From: an uncultured Clostridium sp.
GTDB taxonomy: Bacteria; Bacillota; Clostridia; Lachnospirales; Lachnospiraceae
Direction of reading: 5' to 3'
Assembly (NCBI GenBank): GCA_934438135.1
Contig: CAKSBP010000041.1
Location: 1 to 25,523, forward strand
Length of the DNA: 25,523 nucleotides
This document shows, piece by piece, positions 1 to 8,415 of the stretch (the stretch's first letter is position 1; each line of letters opens with the position of its first letter). The position numbers and the translations under genes were made by a program. The notes below the pieces were generated by a model that saw nothing but the letters and a program-made list of their open reading frames with translations, had not been told where the DNA came from and ran no database searches.

Positions 1-81
1 ATCTGAATGTATTATAAATCACAAATAAAAAAGAAAGGAAATGTGATATTTAGCTTATATAAATATCATACAAGGAAAAAA

Positions 82-2907
82 ATGATTAATATAAATTCAT
101 TACCCGAACATGAAATGAAAATGTATAAATCTGCGTATGATTATTTTGATGGAAGTATGAAAAGAAATTCGGATAATACAGAAAAAGCTGTTCAAAAAAT
201 ATTGAAGAAAACATTAGCTATATTTTCAGATAACGTAAGTTCTCCTGATAAATTAAAAAAGTATCTTAATCAAGAAATTAGTATGGTAAGAGAGTTGCCA
301 GACCCGATACTTATTACTGATACAGAAGTTCGGGATTCAAATTGGTGGAACGAACTAAGACAGACAAATATTCGTTTTGAGCATTGGGATAGATATGAAA
401 AATATTTAGAAGAAAATAAGTCATGGCCCAGAAGCGCAGTAGAAAAAAGTATAAACTATACAACGGATTGGGTAATGAATGCAATTGCTAATCCTAATGA
501 AAGAAAAGCAGTTGAAAGAAAAGGAATGGTTTTGGGATATGTTCAATCAGGAAAAACTGCTCATTATATCGGCTTGATAAATAAGGCAGTAGATGCAGGT
601 TATAAAGTTATTATTATTTTGGCAGGTATACATAACAATTTAAGATCTCAGACTCAGGCAAGGATTGATGAAGAGGTCTTAGGGTATGAAACAAGCGCGG
701 AGTATATAGAAAATAAGATGAAAGGAAAGTTAAATGTAATCGGAGTTGGAAAATGGACTGTAAAAAAGGAAGTTATGACGAATACAACTCGAGATGAAAA
801 GGGGGATTTTAGTGAAAAAAAAGCATCATTGAATCTAGAGATTCCAACTGTATTCGTTGTAAAGAAGAACTACAAAGTTCTGGAAAATTTAATTGGATAT
901 ATTGAGAATAATCATAAAAGAAGTATTGACAAAGAAACAGAAAAATCATATATATCTTGTAAATATCCTGTTTTATTAATTGATGATGAAGCAGATCAAG
1001 CTTCTGTAAATATAAAATATGATTATGAGGATGGAGTAATAAAGGATGAAGAAGAATTATCGAGGATAAATGGATTAATAAGAGATTTATTTCACATATT
1101 TGAATGTAGATCTTATATAGGATATACAGCGACACCTTACGCAAATATTTTCATACCAAGTACTGTTGAATCAAAAGAGCATGGCAAAGACTTGTTCCCA
1201 AGTCATTTTATTTTGACATTACCTAAACCATCAAAATATATAGGAGCGCAGGAATTCTTTGGTGATGAGGATAATGGAGTTATACAAATGCCATTGAGAA
1301 GAAAAATAACTAAAAAATCAGTTGCATTTGTAAATAATAAAGAAAAAAAAGTGACAGAGCAATTTCCAAAGGAATTAAAAAAAGCAATTCAGAGTTTTAT
1401 TATATCAGTTGCAATAAGGATACAGAGAGGGCAATCCGAAAAACCGAATTCAATGCTAATCCATGTAACAAGGCTAACAGATGTACAGAAGTTAGTACAT
1501 AGAAAGGTTCAGCAATATTATAATACTTTGAGTGAGATGCTTATTGATGGAGATCCGGAAGTAATAGAAGAAATTAAGCAGCTATGGACTGATGATTATG
1601 TAAAAACTACTCAAACAATGAAAAAGCATCATGCAAAATATATGGATGATTGTTATGAAGTAGAATGGAATGATGTATATAAAACAGTTATCCATATAAT
1701 AAAAAATGAAGAAATTAGAATTTATAGTATTAATGGGAAAAGTAAAGATGCTCTGCTATATAAAGAAAATAAAGGAAAGCCTTATAATGTTATTGTCATT
1801 GGCGGAGATAAGTTATCTCGAGGATTAACTTTGGAGGGACTAACAGTTAGCTATTTTACAAGGGAATCAAAGATGTATGATACATTAATGCAGATGGGAA
1901 GATGGTTTGGATTTAGAGATGGTTATGTAGATTTATGTAGGCTATACGTTACGGATGATTTATTTACATGGTTTAAACATATTTCATTTGCAACGGAAGA
2001 TTTACGTGATCAAATTCAGTACATGAATGAGGATGAAGAAACTCCAGAAAATTTTGGATTAAGAGTTGCAACACACCCTAAATTAAAAATCTCAAGTCCT
2101 AAGAAAGTACAATCAGGTGAAGAACGGTGTATTACATTTAGTAATGTTTTTAGTCAGACAAGAGTTATTGATGTTGATGCTGAAAAATATGATAGAAATT
2201 TTCATGCAGTTGAAGAACTGCTTTCTTTATGTGGAAAACCGAAAAAGGCAGAAGAATATTGGAAGGAAATGAATCGAACAGATAACTCTAGCAGACATAT
2301 ATTTTGGACTGGAGTTGACGGACATATTATTGCTGATTTTATGGGAAAATACGAGACTTCAAGTCGTGCAAATAAAGCAAATAGTATGTACATGGAAAAA
2401 TATATTATTGATCAAATGAAAGTCGGAGGTCTGTTGGAGTGGACAGTTTGTCTTGTTAATATAGGAGATGAAACACGAGAATTAAATATCGGGGGTTATG
2501 ATATTTCATCTGGAATGAAAAGAAAGGATATTGATTTAGTTCCAGGTGAAAAATGTTGTTCAATAAAAACATTAACTCCTGAGGATTTTCAATTTTTAGA
2601 TTTTACCGACCATGACATGGCAGTAATGAAACAGATAAGAGAGAAGTTCGAAAATCAGAATAAAAGAGTAAGCAATGATTATATTCGTGAAAAGATTAGA
2701 AGTAGAAATAAGGGTTTACTTGTAATTTGTCCATTGGATATAAAACGAGGAAATGGATACAGATTAGTTGATCATTCAGTAGAACATCATAGTGTACCTA
2801 TTGGAATCGCCGTTGTCTTTCCACATAATCAACACAAAGGCAATCTGATTCCTTATAGAGTTAATGAAGTGGGATTAAAAGGTGAATATAATGAACTATT
2901 TGAATAG
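82..2907 (+). CDS. Z1-domain superfamily II helicase/ATPase of a restriction-like defence operon
   Basis: Probably an ATP-driven DNA translocase or remodeller working with the nuclease, AIPR protein and methyltransferase encoded next. From a start at 82 (941 aa), the sequence shows a Walker A GYVQSGKT (152-159), a Walker B IDDEAD (300-305), a motif III-like GYTATP (347-352), RGLTLEG (580-586) and a motif VI-like QMGRWFGFR (604-612). The last is the hallmark of the Z1 domain. The ATG at 82 follows AAGG at a good distance. The frame is open back to an ATG at 7, but the bases visible before it show no ribosome site and the added residues are Lys-rich, so 82 is preferred. The gene overlaps the next by 17 nt, implying translational coupling. 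Known from the family: Z1 helicases occur in restriction-modification-like operons, often with GHKL (MORC-like) ATPases; such a partner could lie upstream of the window. The family call is firm; the exact activity is inferred. Confidence 0.88.
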   Translation: MININSLPEHEMKMYKSAYDYFDGSMKRNSDNTEKAVQKILKKTLAIFSDNVSSPDKLKKYLNQEISMVRELPDPILITDTEVRDSNWWNELRQTNIRFEHWDRYEKYLEENKSWPRSAVEKSINYTTDWVMNAIANPNERKAVERKGMVLGYVQSGKTAHYIGLINKAVDAGYKVIIILAGIHNNLRSQTQARIDEEVLGYETSAEYIENKMKGKLNVIGVGKWTVKKEVMTNTTRDEKGDFSEKKASLNLEIPTVFVVKKNYKVLENLIGYIENNHKRSIDKETEKSYISCKYPVLLIDDEADQASVNIKYDYEDGVIKDEEELSRINGLIRDLFHIFECRSYIGYTATPYANIFIPSTVESKEHGKDLFPSHFILTLPKPSKYIGAQEFFGDEDNGVIQMPLRRKITKKSVAFVNNKEKKVTEQFPKELKKAIQSFIISVAIRIQRGQSEKPNSMLIHVTRLTDVQKLVHRKVQQYYNTLSEMLIDGDPEVIEEIKQLWTDDYVKTTQTMKKHHAKYMDDCYEVEWNDVYKTVIHIIKNEEIRIYSINGKSKDALLYKENKGKPYNVIVIGGDKLSRGLTLEGLTVSYFTRESKMYDTLMQMGRWFGFRDGYVDLCRLYVTDDLFTWFKHISFATEDLRDQIQYMNEDEETPENFGLRVATHPKLKISSPKKVQSGEERCITFSNVFSQTRVIDVDAEKYDRNFHAVEELLSLCGKPKKAEEYWKEMNRTDNSSRHIFWTGVDGHIIADFMGKYETSSRANKANSMYMEKYIIDQMKVGGLLEWTVCLVNIGDETRELNIGGYDISSGMKRKDIDLVPGEKCCSIKTLTPEDFQFLDFTDHDMAVMKQIREKFENQNKRVSNDYIREKIRSRNKGLLVICPLDIKRGNGYRLVDHSVEHHSVPIGIAVVFPHNQHKGNLIPYRVNEVGLKGEYNELFE

Positions 2908-3898
2908 AATGTGGAGAGATATAAAGAAAGATTTTGAAAAAGAACAGTATCATAACGAATATCTATTATCTCGAAAATTATGGCTTAATAATGGAATAGA
3001 ATATATATTATTCTACGATAGGAGAAATGATACAAGACAAATTGGAATAAAGTTAGAAAATGACTATGACATCAATATAATTAAAAAGTTCCCAAATTGG
3101 AGTGGTATTGAAATCAGAGTTCATGATATAATGATAGAAAAAAAAGGAACCCCATATTTAATTTTTGCACAACTAGAGGAATACGATAGCATTATATATG
3201 AGGTTGTAATGGAAAACATACTGAAAAATTTAGATAGTATTGAAAAGAATAATAGATTTCTTCTTGTTATTAAAAAGACGTTAGATAAATGGAAAACTTT
3301 TTTTTCATTGCATGGGAAAGCGGTTATGTCAGAAGAAATGCAGCAAGGATTGTATGGTGAATTACAATTTTTGTATAGGCTCATAGAGAAATATGGTGAA
3401 AATTCCGTTTCATTTTGGAGTGGATATAATCGTGAGACACATGATTTTTATATTGATGGAAATGGAATTGAAGTTAAAACAACTAGCTCAAATCATGCAA
3501 ATATAATTACAATAAATAATGAATTTCAATTAGATAATAGAGATGTTAAAAAAAATCTTTTTCTATATTTTTTAGCATTGAGAAGAAGTAAAAATGATGG
3601 TGAAAAGTTGTCAGAAATGGTGAAAAAAATTACTGAGCAAATTAGTAATAAAGAAAATTTAAATGGATTTGAGGAAAAATTATTTCGTTATGGTTATATA
3701 GTATCAAATCCTGAGTTGTATACATCTGGATTCCATATAAGGTTTAATAAATTTTTTAAGGTAGGAATTGATTTTCCTAAAATAATAAAAAATGATTTGC
3801 CATCAGGAGTTTGTAATATAAGTTATAAGTTAGATTTGGATTTATGTAAGGAATATTCTATGGAATTTGCAGAATTATTGAAGAATATAAACTACTAA
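2891..3898 (+). CDS. PD-(D/E)XK-fold nuclease, DUF4420-like
   Basis: Likely the DNA-cleaving component of the defence operon (335 aa). A restriction-endonuclease core is visible: GEL with Glu157 on a helix, then HDF with Asp185, then GIEVKT with Glu194 and Lys196. This gives the E...D-x8-ExK pattern of PD-(D/E)XK enzymes, with a catalytic-looking set intact. The first ~140 residues and the C-terminal ~130 show no motif I recognise. The start is set at ATG 2891 because AAAGGTG at 2877-2883 sits at ribosome-site distance; a GTG at 2882 lies inside that site. It begins before the helicase gene ends (2907), and the AIPR gene follows after 13 nt. The length and the position between Z1 and AIPR genes match the DUF4420 family. 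The fold is well supported; DNA as substrate is inferred from context. Confidence 0.8.
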   Translation: MNYLNRMWRDIKKDFEKEQYHNEYLLSRKLWLNNGIEYILFYDRRNDTRQIGIKLENDYDINIIKKFPNWSGIEIRVHDIMIEKKGTPYLIFAQLEEYDSIIYEVVMENILKNLDSIEKNNRFLLVIKKTLDKWKTFFSLHGKAVMSEEMQQGLYGELQFLYRLIEKYGENSVSFWSGYNRETHDFYIDGNGIEVKTTSSNHANIITINNEFQLDNRDVKKNLFLYFLALRRSKNDGEKLSEMVKKITEQISNKENLNGFEEKLFRYGYIVSNPELYTSGFHIRFNKFFKVGIDFPKIIKNDLPSGVCNISYKLDLDLCKEYSMEFAELLKNINY

Positions 3899-3911
3899 AG
3901 GAGCTAAGAAT

Positions 3912-5663
3912 ATGGTTACTAATGAAATTTTAGAATTAAATATAGAGCTGTTATCGGAAGTACGTGACTATGCAAGAAAAAATCAAATTAGTACGGAAGA
4001 TGCATTTACTAATATATTTACATCCTATATTGTAGAAAGCGGTGAACCTCTTCTTGCGGATTGCAATATAATTAATTTTAAGAAAACAAGTGAAAAAATA
4101 AAAGTGAATGGTTTTTGTATTGATGAATTTTTTCAATCAATAACATTAGTCATTAGTGATTTTACAAATAAAGAAGCAGTAGAAAAAATCGGAAAAACTG
4201 ATATAAATTCTTTAGTTAAGCTTGCTTCCAAATTTTTTAAATTATGTAAGACGGAGTTTTTTTTAGATACAGAAGAGTCAGGAAATGGATATAAGATATA
4301 TGAAGCAATTAGTGCACATTTTGATAATATACAGAAAGTATATGTAGTATTATTGACTAATAGAATTTCAGCAAATTACATACCAGAGGATCAAAATATT
4401 GGAAACATAATAATTAAGTATGATGTTTGGGATATTGAGAGGGTTTGTCAATGCATTTATCAGAAACGAATTCATAAAGATACTGTAATTCAATTTAAGG
4501 ATAAGTATAAATATAATTTAAAAATGATAAAGGCTGAACCTGAAAATGATATCTATGATTGTTATATTGGTGTGATTCCAGGATACTATTTAGCTAGTAT
4601 TTATAGGGATGAGGGGCAAAAATTAATTGAAAAAAATGTTCGTTCCTTTTTACAGGCTACAGGAAAAATTAATAAAGGCATACGTGATACAATAAAGAAT
4701 GAACCTGAGATGTTTATGGCGTATAATAATGGAATTTCTACTATTGCAGAGGATATAGAGATTGATAAAGAAGAATCAAATGATAAAATTATTACAATCA
4801 ATTCATTAACGAATTGGCAGATTGTTAATGGCGGGCAGACTACAGCATCAATATATAATGCTCTTCAATCTGGGCTTAGCCTTGACACCGTTAATGTACA
4901 AATGAAGCTGACTGTTATTAAAGATATTCAAAAGTCTACGGAGATAATAAGTAATATATCTCGATATGCAAATAGTCAGAATAAAATCAATATGTCTGAT
5001 TTCAGTGCGAATGAAGACTATCATATTGAAATGGAAAGATTATCAAGAAAGATATTTGTTCCAGTTGAAAAGGGAAAAGCTACGAATAGGTGGTTTTATG
5101 AAAGAGCAAGAGGACAGTATTTAGTTGAATTAAATAGACAGCTGACATCATCTATGAAACGTCAATTTAAGGAAATGAATCCTAAAAAGCAATGTATTTC
5201 AAAGACAGTAGCAGCGAAGTGCCAAATGGCATGGATGAAATATCCTTATATCGTAAGCAAAGGTTTAGAAACAAACTTTGTTGTTTTTTCAGAAATGGTG
5301 AAAAAAAATCAAATACCCAAACCAAGTGAAGAAAGTTATATTTCAATGATTGCGCATGTAATATTGTTTCAAGAATGCGATAAAATTGTTGCAAATTTAA
5401 AATTTGGCGGTTACAAGGCTCAGGTAAATTATTATACAATTGCTGCATTATCAGAGTTTTATTCGAATGAGGTTGATGAATCTGAAATCTGGAGGAATCA
5501 AGAAATATCAGTAGAACTTTCGGATAGAATAGAGAAATTAGCATATAAGGTCTGGAATCATTTTATGAATCCAGAGGTACAGGGCATTAATGTTACTCAG
5601 TGGTGTAAGAAAGAAGATTGTTGGAATTTACTAAAGAAAAGATTAGAGATAGAACAAAAGTAA
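3912..5663 (+). CDS. AIPR (abortive infection phage resistance) family protein
   Basis: A 583-residue cytosolic protein of the AIPR family, found in phage-defence loci. The family core is visible as FMAYNNGIS (around 268-276) and WQIVNGGQTTAS (around 302-313), preceded by the VRSFLQATGKINKGI stretch. The biochemical activity is not evident from the sequence: there is no Walker motif and no recognised nuclease motif. A ribosome site AAAGGAG (3897-3903) directly follows the stop of the nuclease gene, so the two are co-transcribed. The methyltransferase gene starts 12 nt after this one ends. Family knowledge places AIPR proteins beside Z1 helicases, DUF4420 proteins and cytosine methyltransferases, as here. 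Its role as effector or sensor in the system is inference. Confidence 0.85.
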   Translation: MVTNEILELNIELLSEVRDYARKNQISTEDAFTNIFTSYIVESGEPLLADCNIINFKKTSEKIKVNGFCIDEFFQSITLVISDFTNKEAVEKIGKTDINSLVKLASKFFKLCKTEFFLDTEESGNGYKIYEAISAHFDNIQKVYVVLLTNRISANYIPEDQNIGNIIIKYDVWDIERVCQCIYQKRIHKDTVIQFKDKYKYNLKMIKAEPENDIYDCYIGVIPGYYLASIYRDEGQKLIEKNVRSFLQATGKINKGIRDTIKNEPEMFMAYNNGISTIAEDIEIDKEESNDKIITINSLTNWQIVNGGQTTASIYNALQSGLSLDTVNVQMKLTVIKDIQKSTEIISNISRYANSQNKINMSDFSANEDYHIEMERLSRKIFVPVEKGKATNRWFYERARGQYLVELNRQLTSSMKRQFKEMNPKKQCISKTVAAKCQMAWMKYPYIVSKGLETNFVVFSEMVKKNQIPKPSEESYISMIAHVILFQECDKIVANLKFGGYKAQVNYYTIAALSEFYSNEVDESEIWRNQEISVELSDRIEKLAYKVWNHFMNPEVQGINVTQWCKKEDCWNLLKKRLEIEQK

Positions 5664-5675
5664 GAGAGGCATAAG

Positions 5676-7328
5676 ATGTTTACATTATTAGATTTATTTG
5701 CAGGAGCTGGTGGTTTGAGTACAGGATTTGATATGACGGAGCAATTTAATATCGTTGGTATGTCAGAGAATAATCCGAATGCTATTAAAACTTATGAAAA
5801 AAATCATAAAGGTGTTAAGAACTATGGTAACATTTTAAAGCTACCATTTGAAGACATAAAGAGAGAATGCGGAGACATAGATGTAATTATAGGAGGGCCG
5901 CCATGCCAGGGCTTTTCTAATGCTAATCGACAGCGAAGAAAGCTGATCAATGGTAGCAATGAATTAGTAAAAGCATATGTGAAAGCAATAGAAGAGTTAA
6001 AACCTAAAGTATTTGTAATGGAGAATGTAAAAACCATTGATTCAGATAAACATCATTTTTGCGTTACATACGCTGATGAAAAGCATATAAAAGAAGATTT
6101 GCTTATTACTCCGGAAGATAAGGATATTGTATTATATGAGGGAAAATATGCAGATATAATTTCAGAAAATATTGAAAATGTAAGAGAATTGACTCTAATT
6201 AATGATGAATTATTATATATTTTGAAAGGACTAATTAATCCTAAAAAGGATATAAAAAAATACTTAAATAAGTCAGGTAATAAAGTTGGTGTAAAAAAAA
6301 TTATAGAATCCATTTCAGACATTAGCAGTCATGAAGATTGGTTTATTAATATTTTGCAGAAATCTAAGACTGCATTAACTAATATTTTAATTGAAGAATC
6401 TTGTAATGATGAGTATAGAAAAGCATTACAAAATTTCTGGAATATTCAACGTTTATGCTTAGGAATTGAGGAATTGGAAGAAAAAGATGTTATTTATCAG
6501 TATAAATTAGGAATATCAGATGATAAGATAGTAGTTTCTGTACAGGCATATGTAGTAATAGATTTTATAAAAAAGTCATTTGAAAAATTAAAATACAAAA
6601 TATCAGAAGGAGGAGTACTAAAAGCAGCAGAATTCGGAGTGCCTCAAACAAGGGAACGTTTTATTCTTATAGGAGTTAGTGAGGAACAGTATGATGAAGG
6701 CTTAGGAGTGGAACTTCCAAAGCCTATTTTAAAGAATTCATCCGAATTCTATTCAGTTTATGATGCGATTAGTGATTTGGAAGCATATGAGCCCACAACT
6801 GGCAGTATGAGTGAAAAAATAGAACGTCATCTTGATAGAGCACCAGAAAATTTTTATGAAAAGATAGTTTTCAATGAAGATAATGATATAATATATAATC
6901 ATGTGTGTACTGCAACGCGAGATAAGGCAAAGGAAAGATTTGCTTTAATTAATCAAGGAGAGAATTTTCATAATCTTCCTGAGGCATATAAAGACACATA
7001 TGATAATCCAAATAGAACCCAGAATACTATATATAAACGTTTAAGATATGATGAACCATCAGATACTGTTATTAATGTTAGAAAATCCATGTGGATACAC
7101 CCTACTAAAAATAGAGCAATAAGTGCTAGAGAAGCTGCAAGGCTGCAGAGTTTCCCAGATTCATATGAATTTGTTGGAACAAAAGATTCTGTATATCAGC
7201 AGATTGGAAATGCAGTTCCTCCAATTTTAGGAAGAGCAGTAGCAGAAAAAGTATTAGAACTGCTAAAATGTAAAGAAAAATATAAAAAACTGAAAGAAAT
7301 ATATGAAGATTTTAAGAAAGTTGAGTAG
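5676..7328 (+). CDS. DNA (cytosine-5-)-methyltransferase with a large insertion
   Basis: Methylates cytosine at C5 using S-adenosylmethionine, probably marking host DNA as self for this operon. The motifs appear in order over 550 aa: motif I DLFAGAGG (6-13), motif IV GGPPCQGF with catalytic Cys77, motif VI MENV with Glu116, motif VIII QTRERF (324-329), the end of the recognition region and motif IX ARLQSFPDS (488-496), and motif X QIGNAVPP (509-516). All key residues are present, so it should be active. The distance from motif VI to motif VIII is about 200 residues, whereas typical enzymes have a few tens, so an extra domain of roughly 150 residues sits there (about 120-290, Lys/Glu/Ile-rich). 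A conventional recognition region still lies between motifs VIII and IX. The ribosome site is GAGAGG. It is the last gene of the defence operon, and a weak terminator follows. Confidence 0.95.
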   Translation: MFTLLDLFAGAGGLSTGFDMTEQFNIVGMSENNPNAIKTYEKNHKGVKNYGNILKLPFEDIKRECGDIDVIIGGPPCQGFSNANRQRRKLINGSNELVKAYVKAIEELKPKVFVMENVKTIDSDKHHFCVTYADEKHIKEDLLITPEDKDIVLYEGKYADIISENIENVRELTLINDELLYILKGLINPKKDIKKYLNKSGNKVGVKKIIESISDISSHEDWFINILQKSKTALTNILIEESCNDEYRKALQNFWNIQRLCLGIEELEEKDVIYQYKLGISDDKIVVSVQAYVVIDFIKKSFEKLKYKISEGGVLKAAEFGVPQTRERFILIGVSEEQYDEGLGVELPKPILKNSSEFYSVYDAISDLEAYEPTTGSMSEKIERHLDRAPENFYEKIVFNEDNDIIYNHVCTATRDKAKERFALINQGENFHNLPEAYKDTYDNPNRTQNTIYKRLRYDEPSDTVINVRKSMWIHPTKNRAISAREAARLQSFPDSYEFVGTKDSVYQQIGNAVPPILGRAVAEKVLELLKCKEKYKKLKEIYEDFKKVE

Positions 7329-7343
7329 TAAAGATTGCTACAG

Positions 7344-7373
7344 CCCTCCTTTAAAGAGGGTGTATTATTATTT
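7344..7373 (+). terminator. Possible terminator of the defence operon
   Basis: CCCTC (7344-7348) pairs with GAGGG (7356-7360), and flanking ACA/TGT can extend the stem around a bulged G. A T-rich but broken tract (TGTATTATTATTT) follows. It lies 15 nt after the methyltransferase stop, which favours a terminator, but the stem is short and the T-run imperfect. Confidence 0.45.
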
Positions 7374-7629
7374 AATAAGATTGTAAATATTTTTGTGTCT
7401 AGTAATTCAAAAGAAACTTCTTGATAGGATTCAGATATGTATTTTCTACTTGTCGAATTATGCTGTTAGCTTAAGTATTCCCATTTAGGGGATGTAAATA
7501 CAATCTAAATGCATTTTTTGCATTACAAATACGGGTAGCGTCTTTTTCTTGGGCGTTGCCCAAACCCGACCTTGAGTATATTTAATGCACATATGGCAAT
7601 ACTCTAATTACTAACGGTATATTTGGGCG
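7374..7629. other. Gene-free stretch with nested inverted repeats
   Basis: No credible gene is present. TTGGGC (7549-7554) and GCCCAA (7558-7563) form a tight hairpin, enclosed by CGGGT (7532-7536) and ACCCG (7564-7568). GAGTAT and ATACTC form another pair further on, and AATGCA/TGCATT lies near 7508-7525. TTGGGCGTT recurs at 7623-7631. The stretch lies just beyond the 3' end of the transposase remnant, so it may be the non-coding end of that insertion sequence. I could not identify terminal repeats or a target duplication. Confidence 0.4.
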
Positions 7630-7857
7630 TTATAGGTACGGTCTCAGCCTATCATCATAGAGCAGGGTGAATTGGCTTAAAACCAGATCCCAGTTCCTGA
7701 TCGCATAAGGGTATTTCTTTCCCCATTTTTCCTTTCTATCTTCAAGCTCCTTAAGTGCTATTTCTTCACTTGATGCCTTATATACAGCCTTAAAATCATA
7801 TGCAAATGGCCTTAAATCTTTGTAAGATATGTTATATCACAACATTCTTATTGTCTC
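7630..7857 (-). pseudogene. IS256/mutator-type transposase remnant
   Basis: Read on the minus strand, 7836 down to 7630 gives an uninterrupted coding stretch that includes ISYKDLRPFAYDFKAVYKAS and EEIALKELEDRKEKWGKKYP, ending in NWDLVLSQFTLLYDDRL and a TAA stop. The SYKDL...F...VY...EE.AL..L....EKWGKKYP pattern is typical of IS256-family transposases, and the final NW....QF....R block resembles their C-terminus. The roughly 100 residues that normally separate the two blocks are missing, so an internal deletion is likely. Upstream the frame continues as IRML-stop-YN before ISYKD, which matches the family's IRN...ISYKD spacing, with an in-frame TGA at 7839-7837. The element is dead. It borders the A+T-rich defence operon and may mark a past insertion. 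Confidence 0.7.
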
Positions 7858-7909
7858 ATAGAAGCAAAATATGATTTTGATAAAATTTCTCAACAATTCC
7901 ATTTCCTAT

Positions 7910-7937
7910 TGTTTTTCTATGGTTTTTATAGTACCAT
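7910..7937 (+). promoter_or_regulatory. Possible promoter of the DUF454-ABC operon
   Basis: TTGTTT (7910-7915) and TACCAT (7932-7937), 16 nt apart, could serve as -35 and -10 boxes. Transcription would then begin at or inside the palindrome at 7945-7962. A TATAAA at 7962-7967 is an alternative -10 box, which would put the palindrome in the spacer. Either way the operon promoter and the palindrome overlap. The boxes are weak matches. Confidence 0.35.
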
Positions 7938-7944
7938 ATGCTAA

Positions 7945-7962
7945 AGTTAGTCAAATCTAACT
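7945..7962. promoter_or_regulatory. DtxR/IdeR-like palindromic operator
   Basis: AGTTAG-N6-CTAACT is a perfect 6-bp inverted repeat 21 bp before the DUF454 start codon and beside the presumed promoter. The inner TTAG...CTAA halves resemble sites bound by iron- or manganese-dependent DtxR-family repressors (family knowledge, TTAGG...CCTAA type). The palindrome is plain in the sequence; the identity of the regulator is inferred. If right, the DUF454-YgbA-ABC operon would be induced when metal is scarce. Confidence 0.55.
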
Positions 7963-7982
7963 ATAAAATAGCGAGGTGCTGA

Positions 7983-8369
7983 ATGAAAAAATTATTGAAT
8001 GCAGTTTGTGTTGCATTTGGATTCGTATTTTTTGCAATTGGAGCAGTTGGAGTTGTACTTCCTGTACTTCCTACAACGCCTTTTATACTGCTTGCAGCCA
8101 TTTTATTTGCAAAAGGATCCGAACGTTTTCATAAGTGGATTTTGTCCACAAAACTTTATAAAGAATATGTAGAAGATGTAGTTCACAAAAAAGAAATGCC
8201 GAAGAAAGCAAAAATTTCTGTGTTATCTTTTATTACCGTAATGCTGGGAATCGGATTTTGGTTTTCTCCGATTTGGCATGCGAAAGTCTTAATTGTACTA
8301 GTATTAGTATTTCATTATTACTATTTTCTATTCCGAATCCGTACCGGAGAACCAAAATCCAACAAATAG
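7983..8369 (+). CDS. DUF454 (YbaN-like) inner membrane protein
   Basis: A 128-residue membrane protein of the DUF454 family, whose molecular function is unknown. The family signature is clear: a hydrophobic N-terminus (about 5-28), then LPVLPTTPFILLAAILFAKG with the conserved LPTTPF, a SERFHKWI segment, and two closely spaced hydrophobic segments (about 80-112). GAGGTG at 7973-7978 is well placed for the ATG. It opens a four-gene run (DUF454, YgbA family, two ABC exporters) with short gaps and a metal-repressor-like palindrome in front. Family knowledge: some DUF454 genes sit beside haem or iron uptake genes, which fits that operator, but no biochemical role can be read from the sequence. Confidence 0.88.
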   Translation: MKKLLNAVCVAFGFVFFAIGAVGVVLPVLPTTPFILLAAILFAKGSERFHKWILSTKLYKEYVEDVVHKKEMPKKAKISVLSFITVMLGIGFWFSPIWHAKVLIVLVLVFHYYYFLFRIRTGEPKSNK

Positions 8370-8415
8370 GAAGGAGACTGGCCGGAGAATTTATATGGTC
8401 AGTATATAAAACAAA

